From positions 186,001 to 250,000 of the forward strand of contig LVAV01000032.1 of NCBI GenBank assembly GCA_001604185.1: a stretch of 64,000 nucleotides of DNA, given 5' to 3'. Position numbers and translations under genes: made by a program. The notes under the pieces are model-generated. The model was not told the origin of the DNA. It saw only the letters and a program-made list of their open reading frames with translations, and searched no databases. This stretch comes from Clostridiales bacterium Firm_16 (lineage in GTDB: Bacteria; Bacillota; Clostridia; Saccharofermentanales; Saccharofermentanaceae). This document shows, in pieces, positions 54,339 to 63,774 of the stretch (position 1 is the stretch's first letter; each line of letters begins with the position of its first letter).

Positions 54339-55259
54339 TTACGGATTCTTCGGTCCCTGATTGACGATACCGCCATTATTCAGGCCTTCATCTCTCCAGG
54401 ATGTACGAACGAAAGTATCCTGGATGGACGGCTTCGGGGATCCGTCAGGCTGTACGGCCGGTGCGCCACCCGTTGCAGCTGCGCCGGCGAATTGATTCGG
54501 GAAAGCCGATGCATCGTTCAACGGAGAGGTAACATTTGCTGTCACCGGTTCTGCCTGCGGTACAGGTACTTCAGGCTGTGCAGATTCCGTTCCCGGAGCA
54601 CACACATCGCCCATGAGCACCGGTTCTTCCTCAACAGGAGCACCACTTGGCTGGAAAGGCGGCGGGTTGAAACCCTCGATCTGTGCGCCACTTGCGGCAC
54701 CGGCTACGGCTGCCGCTGCGGCAACAGGAGCTGCTGCGAAAGCTGCTGCACCAGCTACAGGAGCCTCTACGGCAGGAGCTTCAACTGCAGGGGCCTCAAA
54801 GGCCGGTGCATCCACTGCAGGGGCCTCAAAGGCCGGTGCATCAACGGCCGGAGCCGCATCAAATGCGGGAACTTCAGGAACAGCCGGAACCTCCGGTACC
54901 GGTGTTTCTGCTATCGGAGCGCTGGCAGAAGGAGCATCGAAAGCCGGAACATCTACGGCAGGAGCAGCGTCAAATGCAGGGACCTCCGGAACTTCAGGAA
55001 CTGTCGGAACATCCGGTACAGCAGGGGCTGCGTCGAAAGCGGGGACCTCAACGGCCGGCGCCTCAAAAGCCGGTGCACCGAAAGCGGGTGCGTCTGCAAC
55101 AGGTGCTTCTACAGCCGGAGCCGCGTCAAAAGCCGGCACTTCCGGGACTGCCGGAACTTCCGGAATAGAGGAAGCTGCGTCCGAAAGAAGCTTGAAACCA
55201 CAATTCATACAGAAGACATCACCGTCTCTTACCGGGTTTCCACAATTAGAACAATTCAT
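54339..55259 (-). CDS. Zinc-ribbon protein with long Ala/Pro/Val-rich tail
   Basis: A 306-residue protein. The first 25 residues form a zinc ribbon (CSNCG and CMNCG, ten residues apart). From residue 30 to about 185 runs a low-complexity region of 5- to 8-residue units such as PAFDAAPAV and [11 protein letters not shown]. It is followed by a Pro-rich region and a short conserved C terminus ([20 protein letters not shown]). No membrane segment is present, so it is likely cytoplasmic, a flexible scaffold or adaptor (inference). The ATG follows AGGAGG. Operon partner: the 191-residue protein. Confidence 0.8.
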   Translation of the reverse strand: MNCSNCGNPVRDGDVFCMNCGFKLLSDAASSIPEVPAVPEVPAFDAAPAVEAPVADAPAFGAPAFEAPAVEVPAFDAAPAVPDVPTVPEVPEVPAFDAAPAVDVPAFDAPSASAPIAETPVPEVPAVPEVPAFDAAPAVDAPAFEAPAVDAPAFEAPAVEAPAVEAPVAGAAAFAAAPVAAAAAVAGAASGAQIEGFNPPPFQPSGAPVEEEPVLMGDVCAPGTESAQPEVPVPQAEPVTANVTSPLNDASAFPNQFAGAAATGGAPAVQPDGSPKPSIQDTFVRTSWRDEGLNNGGIVNQGPKNP

Positions 55260-55485
55260 AACTGACCTCCTTCTCCATACGGATGGAATAACAAATTTAA
55301 CGAGAATACTCTCTACTCAAGTTTATCTATGTTCAGGTGAAAATTCAAGCAACCACGAAATGCTGCGACGCTTGTCTAAACGAAGAAAGCGCGAGGTCAT
55401 GTTCCCATCGCTTTCCCGGGCAAATGCCCGGAAAAACACGACACAAACCGGTCTCACGCTCTCCGATTATTATTCTTTTATGAGT
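55260..55485. other. Intergenic region downstream of the internalin-like gene
   Basis: It contains a near-palindrome at 55412-55434 (one bulged C) without a T tract on the correct side, and presumably the promoter of the zinc-ribbon gene. I see no convincing terminator or promoter. Confidence 0.3.
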
Positions 55486-57609
55486 TTATTTGGTCGGTGT
55501 TTTGGCACTGACTACCGAACTATAAGCGCCGTAGTACTTCGTTCCGTTCACTTCCACATAAGCACGTACTTTGAAGTAATATGTCTTCCCTTTCTGAAGA
55601 CCGGGACAGTCTCTGTTCGTCGTAGTTACCGTTCCGAGCTTAGTGAATTTGCCATCAGCAGACTCCGATCTCCATACCTCATATCCTGTCGCGCCTGTTG
55701 CCTTGCTCCAGGAAACATTGATCTTCGTTGCCGTTACGGCCGAAGCTTTGACATTCGTCGGTGCAGAAGGTACCGGTACGGCACTGACCACAGCGCTGTA
55801 CGCACCATAGACTTTCTTTCCGTCGACATCTTTATACGCACGTACCTTGAAGTAATACTTTGTTCCTGTTACCAGACCTGGGCAATCTCTGCTTGTGGTA
55901 GTAACCGATCCCAGTCTTGAATAAGTACCGTTCTCCGTTGTACTTCTGTATACATCATAACCCGTAGCACCGGCTGCTTTATTCCAGGAAACCGTGATCT
56001 TTGTTGCTGATGCTACACTCGCCTTCAGGCCTGTGGGTGTTGACGGCACAGTAGATACACTGACAACCTGACTGAACTCACCGTAGTATCTCTTGCCATC
56101 CACTTCCTCGTAGGCACGAACCTTGAAATAATACTTCGTTCCCGTTACCAATCCGGTACATACACGACTCGTATCCGTCACCGATCCCAGCGCGGTAAAA
56201 GAACTATTGGCGGAGGTGCTTCTCCACACCTGATATCCGGAAGCCCCGTTAACTTTATCCCAGGACACCTCTGCGGAAGATGCGGACTTGGCAACTACCC
56301 CTACGTTCTGCACAACTTCTGTGCCTCTGGTTTTGCAGCTGATTACCTGACTGTATGGCCCATATACATATACGTCATCACCTTCAGTGGAGTATCTCAC
56401 ATAATGACGGGCCTTAATATAATAGTTTGTACAAGGTTTTAGACCATCAATCGTTTTATCGGGGGTATGACCAAACCTATTATTCTTGAACGGCCCCTTC
56501 TCATTTGTTGAATAGAATACCTGCACTTCGACAACAGCATCCTGATGACGACCCCAAGAAACAGTGACTGAGTTTGCAGATTCTGACTTTGCTTCCAAAT
56601 CCTCCACGAAACTTAACGTTTTCTGTGGTTCATAGGTCAATCTGACGCTATCCGATACCTTTGGTTTACTTAGCAAATAGTTTTTCGAGCAGTCAAATTC
56701 CCTCAAGTTAGGGAATTTTTCCTTCATCATCTCTTCATCATATGTCGAGTAAAAATCTTTAATGCCGTTATTTGAAATATTAAGATACTCTACTTTTTCC
56801 CCTGAGAATGACAAACTGATTAAGCGATTGTTTGAACAAGACAGCGAAACAATATCATTCAAACTAACCATCAAGGTGCTTATTTTGTTGTTATCACAGG
56901 CAAGCCTGCTCAAATGTGAATTAGTAGATATTTTACTCAATCTGTTATTCATGCATGACAAATTGGTCAGTTTCTCAAGATTGAAAATATACAAACTACT
57001 CAGACCGCAATTATTGCATTTCAATTCAGTAAGCTCCGAGTTCTCTTCCAGCCCCAACGAACTAGGTCTTACTTGATCCTGAGAAAGGAAGCCACTCTCA
57101 TCTCCACCGCCGATATGCTGATTATTGCTACACGATACTTTTGTAAGTTTCTTGCATCCCCTAAGATCCAAAAATCTTATATCGTTATCTCCGCAATCCA
57201 ACACGGAAAGCTTCTTGGCACCTCTAAGGTCCAGTATTGTAAGACTGTTATGACCACAATACAAGCTTTCAAGTGCTTTGTTTTCACTGACATCCAGATT
57301 CGAGATCCCATTCTTGGAACAATCCAGGAAAGTCAAGGATGTGAAGTATTCGATACCCTTTAATGATTTGATACCCTTTTCACCGCAAATGATTTGATCC
57401 ACCGTACAGATCTCAAATGCATCCAGAGATCCATCCTCATTTAAATCGAACTCCTTGACTACTTCGAGAAAAGCACTATCCGGGAAGTGCTGTGAATCCA
57501 GTGGGATCGCTTCATCCGCTCGGATCGGACCAGATAATAGTTTTGCGCCTAAAGGCACAGAAATTACAGTCGCAACCATGGTTGCGAGCAACATTTGATG
57601 CTTCTTCAT
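55486..57609 (-). CDS. Internalin-like LRR protein with EF-hand-like loop and four FN3 domains
   Basis: A 707-residue secreted protein. The signal peptide (MLLATMVATVISVPLGAKLL) is followed near residue 50 by FDLNEDGSLDAFE, an EF-hand-like calcium loop, leading into a leucine-rich region of about 21-residue units (LDCSKNGISNLDVSENKALESL type), as in bacterial internalin-like proteins. Four fibronectin III domains make up the C-terminal half, the last three closely related to each other (GATGYEVWRS ... YYFKVRAYVEVNGTKYYGAYS, in parts). No anchor motif is seen. The ATG at 57609 follows AGGAG; the frame extends 44 codons upstream without support. Likely an adhesin; partner unknown. Confidence 0.85.
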   Translation of the reverse strand: MKKHQMLLATMVATVISVPLGAKLLSGPIRADEAIPLDSQHFPDSAFLEVVKEFDLNEDGSLDAFEICTVDQIICGEKGIKSLKGIEYFTSLTFLDCSKNGISNLDVSENKALESLYCGHNSLTILDLRGAKKLSVLDCGDNDIRFLDLRGCKKLTKVSCSNNQHIGGGDESGFLSQDQVRPSSLGLEENSELTELKCNNCGLSSLYIFNLEKLTNLSCMNNRLSKISTNSHLSRLACDNNKISTLMVSLNDIVSLSCSNNRLISLSFSGEKVEYLNISNNGIKDFYSTYDEEMMKEKFPNLREFDCSKNYLLSKPKVSDSVRLTYEPQKTLSFVEDLEAKSESANSVTVSWGRHQDAVVEVQVFYSTNEKGPFKNNRFGHTPDKTIDGLKPCTNYYIKARHYVRYSTEGDDVYVYGPYSQVISCKTRGTEVVQNVGVVAKSASSAEVSWDKVNGASGYQVWRSTSANSSFTALGSVTDTSRVCTGLVTGTKYYFKVRAYEEVDGKRYYGEFSQVVSVSTVPSTPTGLKASVASATKITVSWNKAAGATGYDVYRSTTENGTYSRLGSVTTTSRDCPGLVTGTKYYFKVRAYKDVDGKKVYGAYSAVVSAVPVPSAPTNVKASAVTATKINVSWSKATGATGYEVWRSESADGKFTKLGTVTTTNRDCPGLQKGKTYYFKVRAYVEVNGTKYYGAYSSVVSAKTPTK

Positions 57610-57721
57610 GATGTACACACTCCTGTCTTTGGAATTATTCTGAATCCTATAAGTATTTTTTACCACACTTAAGAACGCATCACAAAGCCCGCGACTGGTA
57701 AGTACACACTTTTTACGATTA

Positions 57722-57741
57722 TTGACAAAAACTTTTGTCAA
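57722..57741. promoter_or_regulatory. Perfect 9-bp palindrome TTGACAAAA-AC-TTTTGTCAA
   Basis: The 20-base palindrome lies about 113 bases before the internalin-like gene start and places TTGACA on each strand. It may be an operator or a -35 region; a -10 is not clear. Confidence 0.45.
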
Positions 57742-57786
57742 TTCGAAGAAAAAGCCACAGTTTAGAAACGTGGAATCACCTGGAAT

Positions 57787-59382
57787 TTAAGGCTTCAAGC
57801 CCAATTCTTCCAGTAGCGCATCCAGATGCTCCACTTTCTCCTTAGTATCTTCAAGAACAAGGATAGTGAAACAGTAGTCGTTGGCCACGATCACGTAACA
57901 GCGGATCGTGTCGACCGTGTATGATTCCGGTGCACCACCGGCATAGACACCATACAATGGGCCACCAGTGAAGGAACCGTCCAGCTCTTTTTCCGCAATC
58001 AACTCCATGATCTCCTTACAACCATCCATAGCATATTCATAGGAGTCCTCAAAATCTTCGCCCTCCTCGAAAGCAAGATGGATCAGAAGTTTTTCATTCA
58101 AGAATTCACTGTCGATAACATCCCCTGCAGTGTTGTATGTATCGTTCACGTAGCCATGTGCCTTCAGGATCGATATGATCTCTTCTTTCGACTTCTGCCG
58201 TTCACTCATAGCCATACGGCATACCTTGAACTGATCTTCCGTGATCTTGTCATTTTTTAGCGCCAGTTCCGCTGCCTTCAGATACATCTCAGTAACATCT
58301 ACATCGTAATCGGGAGCAAGTTCGGCAAAATCACACACAGGAAGGATCTCCTTGAAATTACCGTGCACCTCCGGTTCGATCACCCCGTCATCACGCACCT
58401 TAAGAACACATGGAATATCGATGTTAACGATCGGTTCTTTGTCCATCTCTTCCTTCAGTTTGGGAATCATCGCATCGAAATCCATCACCTCAAAAAGATC
58501 TTCTTCTGAATTCATAAAGTTTGTACCTTTCAGAAGCGCGGGGATCATCGGCACCATCAAAGGCACCAGATTCTCCGGATCACTGAGGATCCGTGTCCAT
58601 GCCTCTTCCGCCCGTCTCGTCGAGCAGTGTACATTAAGAACGATCGTCTCGCCAACCGATACGATCTCGACAGAATAGGTCAAATAAGAGGCTTCAGCCT
58701 TGTACAGAGATTTGAAAAATACATTCTCTACATAGTCTGTGGCACCGGGAGTGTCGCTGTATTTAGAGAAGAATTTATAATCCGCATCCCGATATGCCCT
58801 CATCAGGTCGTCTACCTTGGTCGTTATCGCTTTCTCATCTATAGCGGGGATCGAAGAATCGATCGCTTTCACTTGTTTCTTCACGATCTCATATACCGGC
58901 GCAGATGAATTCAGATAATACACCTTATCGTCTTCATCGAGATAAAGTTCCAAATCCACGGTCTCTTCGATTTTCTTGTCTGAAGCATTGGCGAATTCTT
59001 CCAGTTTTCCGCGTGAAATACCCTCATTCTTTACAAGAGTCTCGGCGTCCAGAACACGAAGTTGTACCGTCACCTTTCCATCATTCTTCTCGATGCTTGT
59101 ATTCTGGATCTCATATTCCATATTCTTCAGTACGATCTTCAGAATATTCGCGTCAAGGTCATCTTTATTACTCTGGAACGGATCATCTTTGCGAGCGCAA
59201 TAGCTGTTAAGTTTATCTGTCTTGCTGCGGATCAGATATTCCATATAATCTTCCACGGCTCCGGCACATTTCTTCTTCTGCTGTTCTTTCTCCTTACTAT
59301 TGTTACATCCTACCGAAGACAGTATGACCGCTAAAGTCAGAAGCACGCACAGAATCTTCCCGCAATATCTTTTCGTCTGCAT
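57787..59382 (-). CDS. Lipoprotein of unknown function, 531 residues
   Basis: The signal sequence ends in L-S-S-V-G-C, a good lipobox (C26), so it is a cell-surface lipoprotein. After a Lys/Glu-rich stretch (NNSKEKEQQKKKC) the mature part is mixed alpha/beta with many acidic residues; it has two similar-looking domains (e.g. VEDYMEYLIRSKTDKLN and VDDLMRAYRDADYKFFS). The C-terminal part has a hydrophobic strand pair (TIRCYVIVANDYCFTILVLED). I do not recognise a named family. The ATG at 59382 follows GGGAGG by eight bases. Confidence 0.75.
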   Translation of the reverse strand: MQTKRYCGKILCVLLTLAVILSSVGCNNSKEKEQQKKKCAGAVEDYMEYLIRSKTDKLNSYCARKDDPFQSNKDDLDANILKIVLKNMEYEIQNTSIEKNDGKVTVQLRVLDAETLVKNEGISRGKLEEFANASDKKIEETVDLELYLDEDDKVYYLNSSAPVYEIVKKQVKAIDSSIPAIDEKAITTKVDDLMRAYRDADYKFFSKYSDTPGATDYVENVFFKSLYKAEASYLTYSVEIVSVGETIVLNVHCSTRRAEEAWTRILSDPENLVPLMVPMIPALLKGTNFMNSEEDLFEVMDFDAMIPKLKEEMDKEPIVNIDIPCVLKVRDDGVIEPEVHGNFKEILPVCDFAELAPDYDVDVTEMYLKAAELALKNDKITEDQFKVCRMAMSERQKSKEEIISILKAHGYVNDTYNTAGDVIDSEFLNEKLLIHLAFEEGEDFEDSYEYAMDGCKEIMELIAEKELDGSFTGGPLYGVYAGGAPESYTVDTIRCYVIVANDYCFTILVLEDTKEKVEHLDALLEELGLKP

Positions 59383-59433
59383 AACAGAACCTCCCAAATC
59401 CAATTACCGGCACGAAGCCGTCCAACACACGCT

Positions 59434-59442
59434 ATTATACCA
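59434..59442 (-). promoter_or_regulatory. Extended -10 promoter of the 531-residue lipoprotein gene
   Basis: On the minus strand TGGTATAAT gives a perfect -10 with the TGn extension, 51 bases before the ATG; no good -35 is seen. Confidence 0.55.
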
Positions 59443-59578
59443 TTCTTGAGCCAAACGTGCTTTTCGCCTATACTGGTAACGGACAAGCCGCGGATTACGT
59501 GGTCCTGTCCTTCGGCGCGTAGCGATATGTCGTGCCGACTAACGATCATTGGGGAAAGGACCTACTCGGTAAGTATAC

Positions 59579-60259
59579 ATGGGATTTGCAGATCTGTTTC
59601 GAAGAAAAACACCTGAACAGAAAGAGGCGATTGTCGATCTGGCGCGCATTCACGTGGAGAAAGGGTGTTATTGTGAAGAATATCTGGATGCTTTCAAGAA
59701 AGCTAATCCGAAGCTGACTTCCGACGATTATCTGACTCTTTGCGAGATCCTTATCGAGATGGAGCGCTACGATGAGGCCAAAGACTGTCTTCTTCGCGTT
59801 CGTCCGGGTGCGATCTTCGACGATATGACCGAAGGCGCCCATTCCCACTGTCAGCTGGCGCTGGCCATCGAGACCGGACACTTCAAGGAAGCATGCCGGA
59901 TCTTCGAGACCGAGAGACGTTTTCTGGACACGTTCATGAGTAATCCTGTCCGGTCCAAAGTCGCCGGCGATTACTATTCCAATGCCGCGGTCCTCTGTGC
60001 CCTGTCCGGGGATGAAGAATCCTGCGACCGCTATATCCGCCGTTTGCGGGAATGGTGCGACATCTATCCGAAGCATCCCATCCTACTGAAGATCACCGAA
60101 GTGAAAGTTCTTTTCGCGCAGGGAAAGCAAGAAGCCGAGGCGGCTCTGGCCGATTGTGACCAGGCGATCCTCGACTTCTCGGGTTTCAAGTTTAATTGGG
60201 AACAGGAATATTATCGCCAAAAACTATCCCGTGCTTCCCGTATCACGCACGAAGTGTGA
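59579..60259 (+). CDS. TPR-like protein of unknown function
   Basis: A 226-residue, all-helical cytoplasmic protein. Repeating helix pairs with Ala/Tyr/Leu at spaced positions (LTLCEILIEMERYDEAKDCLL, in parts; ALAIETGHFKEACRIFETE; LCALSGDEESCDRYIRRL) suggest four tetratricopeptide-like repeats. The N terminus MGFADLFRRKTPEQ may touch a membrane. The ribosome site is poor (AAAGGA is some 20 bases upstream), so expression may be low or the start may differ. The 3' end overlaps that of pheT by 17 bases on the opposite strand. Confidence 0.7.
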   Translation: MGFADLFRRKTPEQKEAIVDLARIHVEKGCYCEEYLDAFKKANPKLTSDDYLTLCEILIEMERYDEAKDCLLRVRPGAIFDDMTEGAHSHCQLALAIETGHFKEACRIFETERRFLDTFMSNPVRSKVAGDYYSNAAVLCALSGDEESCDRYIRRLREWCDIYPKHPILLKITEVKVLFAQGKQEAEAALADCDQAILDFSGFKFNWEQEYYRQKLSRASRITHEV

Positions 60260-62660
60260 TATCGTACTTCTCTTTCAGATTTCTCAGGATCGTATTAACG
60301 AATCCATCGATCACTTCCGGTGTGAACGCTTCGTCCTTCGGAGTGAAAACTACGGAGAATGCCAGGCTCTTCTTGTCCTGACCCAGCTGTGCACCTTCGT
60401 AAATATCGAACAGCTCGATCTTCGTGATGTATTCACAGGAAGCGGCGATTTCCTTCTCAACCATGGCACAGGTGATGTCCTTGTTCATAACGAAGCAGAA
60501 GTCACGCTTCTCTTCCAGGAACTTCGGAAGCGGGATGAACTTTCTGTCCTTGCCGTAGTACTGGCTCAGGATGCGCAGATCGATCTCTGCCACATAAGCC
60601 GGCACACGCATATCCAGTTCATCACAGATCTCATACATGACCTGACCGAGGTAACCGACGTCTTCACCGTTGCAGACAACCTTGGCGGTTCTGCCCGGAT
60701 GCAGGAAGGTCTTGGTATCTCTCTCGTAATCGAATGTAACATCCAGAGCCTCTGCGATCACGGAAACCAGTCCTTTTAACGAATAAAAATCTTCGTCTTC
60801 GCCCCAGACACCGATGCAGATGGTCTCACGCTCATCCGGGTATTCCGTAAGCGGCAGTGCCTTCGGCAGGAACTTGTTACCCATCTCATAGATTCGGCCG
60901 GAAAGAATGCCTCTCTTCTGGTTTCTGGCGATAGCTGCCAGCATCTGCGGAGCCAGTGTGGTTCTCATGAGGGAAAGGTCGATATTGATCGGATTGAGGA
61001 TCTTGATGGCAACTCTCTCCTTCGCGTCCTCCGGAAGCTTCAGAAGATCCAGATCTGCCGGTGAGAAGAAGGAATAGTGTACGCCTTCGCAAGCACCTGC
61101 TGCGCAAAGTGCACGCTTCACCTTCAGCTCGGAACGCTGCTTGAGGTTATAGCCGCCACTGGTGACCTGAGCCGTCGGAATGAAGGTCGGTACGATATGG
61201 TCGTAACCATACATACGGATCACTTCTTCAGCCACATCCTGATAGGATTCCATGTCTACACGGTAGCCCGGGATGGAGATGGTCAGTTCATCACCGTTCA
61301 ACTTCGGAGCGAACTGGAGGTTGGTAAGAATACGTACGATATCCTCATCCGGGACCGTAATACCCAGCACGCCGTTGACCTGCTTCACGCTGACAGTGAG
61401 ATCAGCCGGCTCAACCGAGTTTCCTGTATTTACGTCGAAGTGAGTCTTGCTGACTTTACCACAGCCCAGTTCCTCGATGAGGTGCAGGGCACGCTTCATG
61501 GCCATAACAGTCGTATATTCATCGACGCCCTTGGAGAAACGCATGCTGGAATCAGAAACCTGACCCAGAGCTTTACTACTCTTACGGATGTTGTCGTGAG
61601 CAAACTTGGCTGCCTCGAACATCACTGCATTCGTGGTATCCAGGATCTCGGAATTGAGACCGCCCATGATACCGGCCAGTGCTACCGGCTTCTTGCCGTC
61701 GCAGATCACCAGGTTATCAGATGTGAGCGCGAACTCTTTCTCATCCAGTGTCACGATCTTCTCACCGTCTGCAGCGCGGCGGACACGGATCTCGTCGCCT
61801 TCCAGATAGTTGTAATCGAAAGCATGCATCGGCTGACCCAGTTCTTTTAACACATAGTTCGTAATGTCGACTACATTGGAGATCGCAGAGCAGCCTACCA
61901 GAGCAAGACGTCGCTTCATCCATACTGGGGACTCTTCGATCTTGACGTCAGATACATAGTGGGCAATATAACGCGGGCACAGATCCGGAGCTTCAACTGT
62001 CACGTTGAACTTCTGCTCCACTTCCGACTCGGTGTAATCGAGAGCCGGCTCATGGAGAGGCTGTTCCAGAACGGCAGCCACTTCTCTTGCGATACCGAAG
62101 ATGCTCTGGCAGTCCGGACGGTTGGCGGTAATGGAAATATCGAAGATATAGTCATCCAGACCCAGGATCGGCTTAACATCCGCACCCGGAACGGAATCCT
62201 CCGGCAGAACCAGAAGACCGTTATATCCGGCACCCGGGAACATATCCTCGGTAACGCCGATCTCCACACCGGAGCAAAGCATACCGTAGGAATCGTAACC
62301 GCGGAGCTTGCCCTGACCGATGGTCATGAGGCCTTCTACCGTCTTATGGTCTTTCGCTGTAGCATATACCTGAGCACCGATCAGTGCCAGCGGATACTTG
62401 CCGCCTGCCTGTACATTATCTGCACCGCAGCAGATCTGAAGTGTGCCGTGCTCGCCGGCATCTACCTGACACAGATGAAGGTGTGTGCCTTCGATTCCTT
62501 CGCAGGTTTTGACCAGACCGACAACTACATTGCTGATATCGTGGCCCACTTCGTATTTCTCTTCCACTTCGAAACCACAGGAGAAGAGCTTCTCCTCCAG
62601 CTCGTCGGGAGTAACGTTGATATCTACATAATCTTTCAACCAGCTAAGTGGTACTAACAT
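60243..62660 (-). CDS. pheT: Phenylalanyl-tRNA synthetase beta subunit
   Basis: The 805-residue beta subunit of phenylalanyl-tRNA synthetase. It has the N-terminal tRNA-binding domain (VVGLVKTCEGIEGTHLHLCQVDAG, in parts), the B3/B4 editing region (ISITANRPDCQSI, QPMHAFDYNYLEGDEI), the B5 DNA-binding-like domain, the inactive class II fold and the C-terminal anticodon-binding ferredoxin-like domain. The ATG follows AAGGAGG by seven bases. It follows pheS by 34 bases and shares the T-box leader. Confidence 0.96.
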   Translation of the reverse strand: MLVPLSWLKDYVDINVTPDELEEKLFSCGFEVEEKYEVGHDISNVVVGLVKTCEGIEGTHLHLCQVDAGEHGTLQICCGADNVQAGGKYPLALIGAQVYATAKDHKTVEGLMTIGQGKLRGYDSYGMLCSGVEIGVTEDMFPGAGYNGLLVLPEDSVPGADVKPILGLDDYIFDISITANRPDCQSIFGIAREVAAVLEQPLHEPALDYTESEVEQKFNVTVEAPDLCPRYIAHYVSDVKIEESPVWMKRRLALVGCSAISNVVDITNYVLKELGQPMHAFDYNYLEGDEIRVRRAADGEKIVTLDEKEFALTSDNLVICDGKKPVALAGIMGGLNSEILDTTNAVMFEAAKFAHDNIRKSSKALGQVSDSSMRFSKGVDEYTTVMAMKRALHLIEELGCGKVSKTHFDVNTGNSVEPADLTVSVKQVNGVLGITVPDEDIVRILTNLQFAPKLNGDELTISIPGYRVDMESYQDVAEEVIRMYGYDHIVPTFIPTAQVTSGGYNLKQRSELKVKRALCAAGACEGVHYSFFSPADLDLLKLPEDAKERVAIKILNPINIDLSLMRTTLAPQMLAAIARNQKRGILSGRIYEMGNKFLPKALPLTEYPDERETICIGVWGEDEDFYSLKGLVSVIAEALDVTFDYERDTKTFLHPGRTAKVVCNGEDVGYLGQVMYEICDELDMRVPAYVAEIDLRILSQYYGKDRKFIPLPKFLEEKRDFCFVMNKDITCAMVEKEIAASCEYITKIELFDIYEGAQLGQDKKSLAFSVVFTPKDEAFTPEVIDGFVNTILRNLKEKYDITLRA

Positions 62661-62694
62661 AAGATTTCCTCCTTATTATCTCGTCGTGCTTTTA

Positions 62695-63738
62695 TCAGTC
62701 ATCGATCTGATCCAGCACACGCAGATCTGATTCGAAAAGAAGCTTAATGTTGTTGATGCCGTACTTGAGCATCGCGATACGGTCGATACCGATACCGAAA
62801 GCCAGGCCGCTATATACGTTGCTGTCGATACCACAGCCCTCGAGGACTTTCTTGTTGACCACACCTGCGCCCAGTACTTCGATCCAACCTGTACCCTTGC
62901 AGAGCTTGCAGCCCTTACCATGGCACTGGAAGCAGCTTACGTCTACTTCAACAGACGGCTCTGTGAACGGGAAGTAAGAAGGACGAAGACGTGTCTTGGT
63001 CTCCTCGTCGAAGATCTTCTTTACGAAAACATCCAGCATACCCTGCAGGTCGCAAAGTGTGATGCCCTTATCGACTACGAGGCCTTCCATCTGGGAGAAC
63101 ATCGGAGAGTGGGTCGCGTCGTCATCGGAACGGAAAACCTTACCGGGAGAGATGATCTTGATCGGTGGCTTCTGCGCTTCCATGACATGGATCTGGCCGG
63201 CAGAAGTCTGGGTACGGAGCAGGAACTCCGGGCTCAGATAGAATGTATCCTGCATATCACGGGCCGGATGATCCTGAGGAATATTCAGGGCCGTGAAGTT
63301 ATAGTAATCTGTCTCGATCTCATTTCCTTCGTAGATCTGGAAACCCATAGAACCGAAAATATCCACGATCTGGTTTCTCACCTGTGTGTTCGGGTGAAGC
63401 TTACCAAGTTTATGGGATTTCTCCGGTAACGTAATATCGATGGTCTCCTGCTCGTAACGGGCCTTTCTCTCCTGAGCCTTGAACTTCTCGTCCAGCTCGT
63501 CGAACTGTTCCTGGGCCCAGTTCTTGATCTCATTGACCATCTTACCGTAGTCAGCCTTCAGCTCCTTCGGGATCTTGCCCATCTCCTTCATAAGAGATCC
63601 GATCTTGCCCTCTTTGGCATCCATGACGCTCTTTCGGTATTCATATACACCTTTCGAACTTGTAATGCCGGAAAGATCGCTCTCGATCCCACTTCTGATC
63701 TGTGACAGTTTCTCACTCAATTCACTTAGTTCAGCCAT
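62695..63738 (-). CDS. pheS: Phenylalanyl-tRNA synthetase alpha subunit
   Basis: The 347-residue catalytic alpha subunit. An N-terminal coiled coil binds tRNA; the class II core has [48 protein letters not shown] (in parts) and [10 protein letters not shown], and the final [18 protein letters not shown] is motif 3. A zinc-like CxxC pair ([14 protein letters not shown]) is in the usual place of Gram-positive PheS. The ATG at 63738 follows GAGGAGG; a frame running upstream to 63972 only reads through the leader. Confidence 0.96.
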   Translation of the reverse strand: MAELSELSEKLSQIRSGIESDLSGITSSKGVYEYRKSVMDAKEGKIGSLMKEMGKIPKELKADYGKMVNEIKNWAQEQFDELDEKFKAQERKARYEQETIDITLPEKSHKLGKLHPNTQVRNQIVDIFGSMGFQIYEGNEIETDYYNFTALNIPQDHPARDMQDTFYLSPEFLLRTQTSAGQIHVMEAQKPPIKIISPGKVFRSDDDATHSPMFSQMEGLVVDKGITLCDLQGMLDVFVKKIFDEETKTRLRPSYFPFTEPSVEVDVSCFQCHGKGCKLCKGTGWIEVLGAGVVNKKVLEGCGIDSNVYSGLAFGIGIDRIAMLKYGINNIKLLFESDLRVLDQIDD

Positions 63739-63774
63739 GCTTTCCTCCTCTTTTCTCTGCTTCTTGCCATTAAG

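Noticed and set aside
55412-55434. Terminator after the internalin-like gene
   Set aside because: The near-palindrome has no T tract on the minus-strand 3' side; it remains an unexplained hairpin.
54613-55920. 435-codon plus-strand ORF rich in Ala/Gly/Ser/Thr
   Set aside because: Mirror of the Ala/Pro-rich zinc-ribbon gene and part of the FN3 gene on the other strand.
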